Assembly: GCA_045647745.1 (NCBI GenBank)
Contig: JAZRMQ010000051.1
Coordinates: forward strand, 1-19,850
From: HGM04593 sp045647745
Lineage (GTDB): Bacteria; Bacteroidota; Bacteroidia; Bacteroidales; Bacteroidaceae
Reading direction: 5' to 3'
Length of the DNA stretch: 19,850 nucleotides
Part shown: positions 15,061 to 19,850 of the stretch, piece by piece
How the letters are laid out: the number at the start of each line of letters is the position of its first letter
How positions within the stretch are numbered: the stretch's first letter is position 1
Made by a program: the position numbers and the translations under genes
Notes under the pieces: model-generated
The model's input: the letters and a program-made list of their open reading frames with translations, nothing else
Told to the model about the DNA's origin: nothing
Database searches by the model: none

Positions 15061-15122
15061 TGTACTCTCTCATTCTAATGTGCCGTTCGTGCTGTCGGCT
15101 TTTATATAATCTCTTTTCTTGT

Positions 15123-15144
15123 TAAAAGTTGTGATAAACTTTTA
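15123..15144 (+). promoter_or_regulatory. Inverted repeat at the -33 position of the next promoter, possible operator
   Basis: TAAAAGTT (15123-15130) and AACTTTTA (15137-15144) are perfect 8-base reverse complements separated by six bases. The right arm covers the place where the -33 element of the promoter at 15163-15170 should be. A dimeric regulator could bind here, but the repeat is A/T-rich and might be chance. Confidence 0.35.
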
Positions 15145-15162
15145 TAAGTGTCGGGATTTCAT

Positions 15163-15170
15163 TACTTTTG
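15163..15170 (+). promoter_or_regulatory. Promoter -7 box (TACTTTTG) of the small protein/C11 peptidase pair
   Basis: TACTTTTG matches TAnnTTTG exactly and lies 26 bases before the ATG at 15197. No TTTG stands 19-21 bases upstream; that position is TTTT, inside the right arm of the inverted repeat. Confidence 0.55.
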
Positions 15171-15196
15171 CGGATATTTACGTTTTTTTGACTGGT

Positions 15197-15607
15197 ATGA
15201 AAAAGATTGTTTCTATATTTTTTGCTTTGTGCTTGGTGTTGCCGTGTGTAGCTTTTGCTAAGGACGGAGAAAAAAAGGAGGGTAAAAAGAAAATTGACAA
15301 AGAGGTGTATGTTTGGGGTGTTTCGCTCTCATTCTCTGACTCTGTGGTGTATTTTACCGAAATTCAGCACGTTGAGGGGGCTGTACTTGAGAATGATTTT
15401 TTGCCCAATCGCCATATGTATTCTTATGAACTGAAGGATTATATGAGCTACGAGGAGGGAAAACCCGGCAGAACATCGTTCATATATTTCTCGGAAAAAC
15501 GTTCAAAACTTGAAAAAAAGGAGCAGAAGGTGAAAAAAAGGCTTGTTGAGCGTCAGGGAAAGACTGTGCGCTATCTTGGCGATAAATTTAAATTTACAAA
15601 GCATTGA
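15197..15607 (+). CDS. Small secreted Lys-rich protein of unknown function
   Basis: I do not recognise a named family. The ATG at 15197 gives 136 residues starting with a clear signal peptide (MKKIVSIFFALCLVLPCVAFA, cleavage before K22). A longer frame from 15119 would cover the promoter and put 26 residues before that signal, so it is rejected. The mature start is strongly basic (KDGEKKEGKKKIDKE), then comes VYVWGVSLSFSDSVVYFTEIQHVEG, whose pattern recalls conserved Bacteroidales hypothetical proteins I have seen (VYxFGxSxSFxDSxVYFT-type). The C-terminal third is again Lys/Arg-rich (KLEKKEQKVKKRLVERQGK). It probably acts in the periplasm. The stop is 2 bases before the start of the C11 peptidase gene, so the two are translated from one message. 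Confidence 0.75.
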   Translation: MKKIVSIFFALCLVLPCVAFAKDGEKKEGKKKIDKEVYVWGVSLSFSDSVVYFTEIQHVEGAVLENDFLPNRHMYSYELKDYMSYEEGKPGRTSFIYFSEKRSKLEKKEQKVKKRLVERQGKTVRYLGDKFKFTKH

Positions 15608-15609
15608 TA

Positions 15610-16839
15610 ATGCCGTATCGTCCAGTCTGCTTTATTCTATTTTTTCTGTCTTTTGCCCTTTGGTCGTGTTGCGATGAGCCTCCGACTGGTGGGGCTGATG
15701 AACCGGTGTTGCAAAAAGGTGATACGGCTGTGCGTACACTGGTCGTTTATATGATGGCCGAAAATAGATTGGCCAGTTTTGCTTCTTCGGATATTGATGA
15801 GGTGAAAAAGGGGGCGGTTTCTGTTCCGTCTGATTGTCGTCTCTTTGTCTTTGTTGACGACTGTCAAAATCCTTGTGTTTTTCAATTTTATAATCGTAAA
15901 GGAAATGGTGTAAAGGAGCTTGTTTACTCTTTTACAAATGATTTTTGTTCTAGCGACACGGCTGCGTTGGGCAGAGTTTTAGGGGATTTACTCGATGACT
16001 ATCCAACGAATGTTCTTGACCTTGTGCTGTGGTCGCACGGCGATGGGTGGTTGCGCGATAATGCAAGGAGTGCTGCGCCTATGCGTTCTATAGGCGTTGA
16101 TAATGGCAAGAATAATTATTACAGTGATTTAACAACAAGGACTATTGAGATTGAGGAATTGGCTGCTCTGCTCGCCGGGTTGCCGGTGAAGGTGGAGAGG
16201 TTGATGTTTGATGCTTGCTTTATGCAAAGTGTTGAGGTTGCTTACGCTTTGCGCAATGCTGTAAAGTGGGTAATTGCGTCTCCTGCCGAAATACCGGGGC
16301 CGGGAGCTCCGTATGAGACTCTTGTGGGGGCGTTTTTTGCTTCGGATGGAGTGACGGATATTCTAGATTATTATAAGGTGGCTTACGATGGTGAACCTAA
16401 TGGTGTTGTGTTGTCGGCTGCGTATATGCCGGCGATGCAGGGGCTTGCCGATGCTACTTATTCAAATGTTGTCACATATTTTAATGTCAATAAAACACGC
16501 GAATATGCAGATGTCTTTGCCTATTTGCCGGGTGGGGCGCAGGGGCTTTATAGTGTGTTGCCTTGTTTTTACGATGCTAATGCAGTGATGAAAAAGTATC
16601 TTTCTGCGGTGGAGTATGAGGCGTGGAAAAGGGCTTTTGATGCTGCTGTTCCTTTTGTGGTGAATAATAGTAATTGGTATTCGGCTTATAAGAATGATAG
16701 TATTTCTGTCGACACGCAATTGTGCAGTGGGCTTTCAATGTATATGCCACAAAAGACAAGCCGTTATACTGCTTTGAACTCTGATTTTACCTTTACCGAG
16801 TGGTTTGGTGCTGCCGGATGGGGCGCTGCCGGATGGTAA
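15610..16839 (+). CDS. Clostripain-related cysteine peptidase (family C11), lipoprotein
   Basis: The ATG at 15610 gives 409 residues; a TTG at 15604 would overlap the previous stop and is less likely. The N-terminus is a lipoprotein signal (CFILFFLSFALWSC, lipidated Cys20), so the mature enzyme is membrane-anchored in the periplasm or at the surface. C11 hallmarks: VVYMMAENRLASF (45-57), DLVLWSHGDGW (137-147, catalytic His143) and LMFDACFMQSVEVAYAL (198-214, catalytic Cys203), then VIASPAEIPGPGAPY. C11 peptidases usually cut after Arg or Lys and many mature by self-cleavage. The protein ends GAAGWGAAGW, from a 15-base tandem duplication. The gene follows the small basic secreted protein by 2 bases and converges on the DUF5686 gene with 4 bases between stops. 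Confidence 0.88.
   Translation: MPYRPVCFILFFLSFALWSCCDEPPTGGADEPVLQKGDTAVRTLVVYMMAENRLASFASSDIDEVKKGAVSVPSDCRLFVFVDDCQNPCVFQFYNRKGNGVKELVYSFTNDFCSSDTAALGRVLGDLLDDYPTNVLDLVLWSHGDGWLRDNARSAAPMRSIGVDNGKNNYYSDLTTRTIEIEELAALLAGLPVKVERLMFDACFMQSVEVAYALRNAVKWVIASPAEIPGPGAPYETLVGAFFASDGVTDILDYYKVAYDGEPNGVVLSAAYMPAMQGLADATYSNVVTYFNVNKTREYADVFAYLPGGAQGLYSVLPCFYDANAVMKKYLSAVEYEAWKRAFDAAVPFVVNNSNWYSAYKNDSISVDTQLCSGLSMYMPQKTSRYTALNSDFTFTEWFGAAGWGAAGW
16807..16836 (+). repeat. 15-bp tandem duplication at the end of the C11 peptidase gene
   Basis: GGTGCTGCCGGATGG (16807-16821) is repeated at 16822-16836 with one difference (T to C). It encodes GAAGW twice, immediately before the TAA stop. The reading frame is kept, so it lengthens the C-terminus by five residues. 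Confidence 0.85.
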
Positions 16840-16843
16840 TTTG

Positions 16844-19429
16844 TTAGAACTGCACGTGGAATTGTATGCGTATGCCCCATTTTTCAATGCCGGGGAGGTT
16901 GCGGTAGGTGAGTCGTCTAACATAATCGACGCGTAATACTTTAAAGATATTTTCTATTCCCACGCCAATCTCCATATATGGCATTGTGCCAAGATAGTGA
17001 TATTCGTCATTCTCGTATGGGAACTTGAAAAGGTCTCCGGTGTTCAGTGGGTCGGGGCGGTTCTTTTTGCTAAGGTGCCCGAACATTCCTCGGAACGATA
17101 TTACCTCGCGCCAATTGAGCTTGCGTATCAGTGGTAGGCGGTTGAAAAGCAAACCGTTCATATTATATGTCAGGTCCCACGAAGCATATTCGTCGTTAAA
17201 GAACTCCATTGCATTCATCAGCGAGTAGGATTCGCGCTGAATGGTATATGAGAGGTTGGCATTGGGGATTATCAGCATTGGGAACGGTACTTTGTTCCAC
17301 ACTTTTCCGGCTTTTATGATGCAGTCGGTGTAGCCGAACGCTGAGAACCAGAAACGTTTATAAAAACCAAACTCTGTGTGGTGGTAGTTGAATTCGCTGC
17401 CTAATATCCCTTTGATGCCTATTCTGTGAGAGAGGGTGAACACTGGGTGCTCGGGGGTTACTGAGTGGCGGTTCCACTTGCTTTGTATGAATTTCTCTTT
17501 GGGTGCATAGCGCAGGCCAATCTCAATTTCGGAGCGGGTGACGTCGTTCACAAATGTGCTTGTGGTTGTGGTGTCGATGGTGGTAGTGCGTTCAAATGGT
17601 ATGAAACGGCTTGCAATGTCCACTCTGTTGCGCAGTGTTACGTCGAATGAGAAGTGATTGTAAAATTCTTTTGTATATGTCAGCTCGGCCTTGCGTACAT
17701 AGCCTATTTTGTTGTCGGCTTGTCGTTTGAGGCTTATGAAAAGATTGTCTTTGTTGGTGTATAGGTAGTTTTGACCATACTGATAGATGTCGTTCTCGTA
17801 GCGCAGGCGCAAGGAGTGAATGGGAAATTCATTGGGGTGCTCTTTTTTCTTTTTGAAAGAGTATTCCAGCTCGCCCATATATTTCCATTTGTTATCGCCA
17901 AAGCCGTAAGCAACATAAAAATTTCCGAAAATGTGAGGGTTAAGGTAGGCCGATGTCATTGCACCGGTGCGTAGTCGCCAGCCCTCGAGCCCGTTGTGGC
18001 TGATGGTGGTGTTTACCGGGCCGTAGAAGAGTGGTGGGTTTACTTTTCTTATGGGGACCCAGCCTGTGAAGAGAAATGATACGCATTTCTCGGTCCAGTA
18101 GTATAGAGGATTGGCGCGGAGGGCTTTTATCATATCGCCAACAGAGCGCTCTTTGCGACTCACTTCGTTGAAACCATATTGGCTCCAATATTCATCGCTT
18201 TTGTTCATTGAGTTGTCATCTTCGACGACGTCGGCCGGGTTGCTGAGTATGCGCTGGGCAAATTCGTTGCTCTGGAAATTGTGCTCTCGGTACACAACCT
18301 CGCGGTTGGCATAAAAGCCTGTGACGGCATTTATAATCTTCAATTCGGCGGTGAGTCTCTCTGCGGTCAGTATTCGTGTGCCATCGGCTGTGCGTTGAAA
18401 ATCCTGCTTGATGTTCAGATTGTCAACGAAGTTCATATTTATCTCGTGTGGCACGTTCATCTCCACCGATTTAATGAATAGCGTGGTGTCGTTGGTCACG
18501 TATATGTGTCCTGTGAAGCCAAAGGATTCAACGTTGAAGGGGGTGAATGCAAGGTCTATGCAGCTGTCGCCATCTATCTGAATGGTGTCCATTATGTAAT
18601 AACGATAGAATGTGGTGCCTAGCTTTGAGAGAGGGCTCACAAATTTGCTGCTAAAAATAGAGATGTTGTCCTGAAATATATCGACATCTTTAAACACCTC
18701 TTCATATAGCGCCTCAATTTCGCCGGTGGAGAATACATCATCGATACCATTGCGTCGACGTGCTTTTACGTGGCGTCTGCTGCGCTTGGGCTTGTTCTGG
18801 TAATAGTCGGTGGCTATTAATTCGCGCGCCGAGATGTGCAGAATAGGCTTTCCTGATATGTGGGAGGTGTCGATATAATTCTCTATGAATTTGAATTTTT
18901 TGCCAAAAGGGTTGCCCTTCTCGGTATTGAAGTCGTTGAGTGCAATGTTTAGCTTTTCGTGTCTTTCGCAACTATAAAAATCCTTGTTAAATGGCGAATT
19001 GTTGTCGCGGCGCTCAATAATTTTGCGCACTAATGCCACGGCGGGGTTGTTTTTTTTGCTATAACGCTCGCGCTTGGGTTTAATGACAACCTCCGGCAAA
19101 TCATAATCGGCTGGTTTAAGGTTGATTTTTAGTGGCATTGCAGTCTTGACATTGATAATTATTGCCTGCTCGTTGTATCCCAAACTAGAGACAATCAGTG
19201 TATCGCTTTCGATGGCTGAGTAGAAAGAGAAATTGCCTTTGCTATCGCTGCTGCTGCCGTTAGCAGTGTTTTTTATTCTCACCGACACATAAGGTATTGC
19301 TTTTTTTGTCGAAGCGTCAAGGATTTTGCCGTGTATCCTAACCTTATCATCAGCGCCCTGAGCCAACAAAGTAGCAGGGGTAATAAGGATTAATAGTATA
19401 TATAATAGGTATACGACTCTTTTTTTCAT
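16844..19429 (-). CDS. DUF5686 outer-membrane protein with carboxypeptidase-like regulatory N-terminal domain
   Basis: An 861-residue protein. A signal peptide (residues 1-23, cleavage LLA-Q24) is followed by a CarboxypepD_reg-like Ig-type domain at about 29-105 (VRIHGKILDASTKKAIPYVS, then SKGNFSF, then DTLIVSSLGY and LKINL). That domain is common at the N-terminus of TonB-dependent receptors. There is no TonB plug or SusC barrel signature after it. Instead, residues from about 125 match what I recall of DUF5686: NNPAVALVRKIIERRDNN, a central region and a long C-terminal barrel-like part ending GIRIQFHVQF. It is therefore probably an outer-membrane barrel protein of unknown function. A TACTTTTG box at 19484-19491 lies 55 bases upstream. 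The leader is A/T-rich (AATAATAATA) with no Shine-Dalgarno. Convergent with the peptidase gene. Confidence 0.88.
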   Translation of the reverse strand: MKKRVVYLLYILLILITPATLLAQGADDKVRIHGKILDASTKKAIPYVSVRIKNTANGSSSDSKGNFSFYSAIESDTLIVSSLGYNEQAIIINVKTAMPLKINLKPADYDLPEVVIKPKRERYSKKNNPAVALVRKIIERRDNNSPFNKDFYSCERHEKLNIALNDFNTEKGNPFGKKFKFIENYIDTSHISGKPILHISARELIATDYYQNKPKRSRRHVKARRRNGIDDVFSTGEIEALYEEVFKDVDIFQDNISIFSSKFVSPLSKLGTTFYRYYIMDTIQIDGDSCIDLAFTPFNVESFGFTGHIYVTNDTTLFIKSVEMNVPHEINMNFVDNLNIKQDFQRTADGTRILTAERLTAELKIINAVTGFYANREVVYREHNFQSNEFAQRILSNPADVVEDDNSMNKSDEYWSQYGFNEVSRKERSVGDMIKALRANPLYYWTEKCVSFLFTGWVPIRKVNPPLFYGPVNTTISHNGLEGWRLRTGAMTSAYLNPHIFGNFYVAYGFGDNKWKYMGELEYSFKKKKEHPNEFPIHSLRLRYENDIYQYGQNYLYTNKDNLFISLKRQADNKIGYVRKAELTYTKEFYNHFSFDVTLRNRVDIASRFIPFERTTTIDTTTTSTFVNDVTRSEIEIGLRYAPKEKFIQSKWNRHSVTPEHPVFTLSHRIGIKGILGSEFNYHHTEFGFYKRFWFSAFGYTDCIIKAGKVWNKVPFPMLIIPNANLSYTIQRESYSLMNAMEFFNDEYASWDLTYNMNGLLFNRLPLIRKLNWREVISFRGMFGHLSKKNRPDPLNTGDLFKFPYENDEYHYLGTMPYMEIGVGIENIFKVLRVDYVRRLTYRNLPGIEKWGIRIQFHVQF

Positions 19430-19483
19430 TATTATTATTTGCTTGCGACAAAACGCTCTGATGCATTATAGAAAATGTAATTG

Positions 19484-19491
19484 CAAAAGTA
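19484..19491 (-). promoter_or_regulatory. Promoter -7 box (TACTTTTG) of the DUF5686 gene
   Basis: On the minus strand this reads TACTTTTG, an exact TAnnTTTG match 55 bases before the start codon. I see no TTTG or TTG at the usual distance upstream of it. Confidence 0.5.
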
Positions 19492-19721
19492 CTCAAAAAT
19501 ATGCGATTGACTACTTTTTTTGTTCATTTTTATGATTTTTGCTCTTTTTATTATGGTTTTTTAACCGATTTTTATAGCGGCAAAAGAACATAAGTGTTAA
19601 AACTATTACAACAGATATTTTTTTTATTTTGTTTGATGTTTTTTTCTCTATTTATAAGTTGTTGAAAATTAGAGACCTTTTAAAAAAGTTAAAAAAATGT
19701 TGTATTTTTCTTCTCAAAAAG

Positions 19722-19752
19722 TTTGTCAGTTTAAAAAATCGCCTTACCTTTG
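19722..19752 (+). promoter_or_regulatory. Strong consensus promoter, probably of an rRNA operon
   Basis: TTTG (19722-19725), a 19-base spacer and TACCTTTG (19745-19752) match the Bacteroides consensus perfectly. The 120 bases before it are extremely A/T-rich with many A and T runs, like an UP element. The sequence after it (CACTCGCTTTCGG...) resembles the start of Bacteroidales 16S rRNA leaders as I remember them. Confidence 0.75.
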
Positions 19753-19850
19753 CACTCGCTTTCGGCAAGTAACGCGGTAACGCGGCCCGTGTCGATAAGC
19801 ACGATAGATCCTTGACAACATTCCATTACAGACAAGCAGTACAACCTTGC
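19753..19850 (+). other. Probable rRNA operon leader, continuing past the window edge
   Basis: About 98 untranslated bases follow the strong promoter. They include a direct repeat TAACGCGG-TAACGCGG (near 19770-19785), a short CGTG/CACG hairpin (about 19788-19803) and GATCCTTGACA at 19807-19817, which resembles a boxA-type antitermination site (compare the E. coli boxA core CTCTTTAACA). GACAAGCAGTACAA near the end also recalls leaders ahead of 16S genes in this order. No rRNA sequence itself is reached, so this remains an inference. Confidence 0.55.

Noticed and set aside
15119..15196. Upstream start of the small secreted protein
   Set aside because: That segment holds the TACTTTTG promoter box and an inverted repeat, and the signal peptide begins at 15197.
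1..19850. Search for CRISPR arrays, transposases, phage genes, toxin-antitoxin pairs, tRNA genes and restriction systems
   Set aside because: None was seen by eye. Every sizeable reading frame is accounted for by the listed genes, and no regular spaced repeats or cloverleaf sequences were noticed.

Overview
The window reads as chromosomal DNA of an anaerobic member of the Bacteroidales (Bacteroidota). Evidence: promoters fit the Bacteroides pattern (TTTG or TTG, about 19-21 bases, then TAnnTTTG); most start codons follow A/T-rich stretches rather than a Shine-Dalgarno; the primary sigma factor is the short 286-residue type with no long region 1; and the families are typical of the group (secreted GH20 hexosaminidase, DUF5686 outer-membrane protein with carboxypeptidase-like N-terminus, C11 clostripain-like lipoprotein, DcuB with periplasmic asparaginase). 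I cannot place it below order level with confidence.

Layout. (1) 1-1417, plus strand: the end of a DMT/EamA exporter and a GNAT acetyltransferase, probably one transcript. (2) 1423-6812, minus strand: an outer-membrane beta-barrel protein, a GH20 hexosaminidase, a PanE-like ketopantoate reductase and a TrmH/SpoU RNA methyltransferase. Each appears to have its own promoter, and a 165-bp nested inverted-repeat element (2471-2635) sits directly behind the barrel gene's promoter. (3) 7021-13209, plus strand: glutaminase, periplasmic L-asparaginase, outer-membrane porin, DcuB and a CPA1 cation/proton antiporter, closely packed from asparaginase onward. This looks like an amide amino-acid use module. 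Glutamine and asparagine are deamidated; aspartate from the periplasmic step can enter through DcuB in exchange for succinate and feed fumarate respiration; the antiporter may balance ions or pH. (4) 13266-13643, minus strand: RNase P RNA (rnpB), ending at a hairpin shared with the antiporter gene. (5) 14161-15021: the primary sigma factor with a classic terminator. (6) 15197-16839: a small secreted protein and a C11 peptidase lipoprotein, two bases apart. (7) 16844-19429, minus strand: the large DUF5686 outer-membrane protein, converging on the peptidase gene. (8) 19722-19850: a consensus promoter and leader that look like the start of an rRNA operon whose genes lie past the window edge.

Most of the window is ordinary housekeeping and gut-anaerobe metabolism. 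I found no phage, CRISPR, transposase or obvious defence system. The parts most worth a second look are the amide amino-acid operon, the inverted-repeat element behind the barrel promoter, the small secreted protein paired with the clostripain-like protease, and the structured gene-free stretch between rnpB and rpoD.
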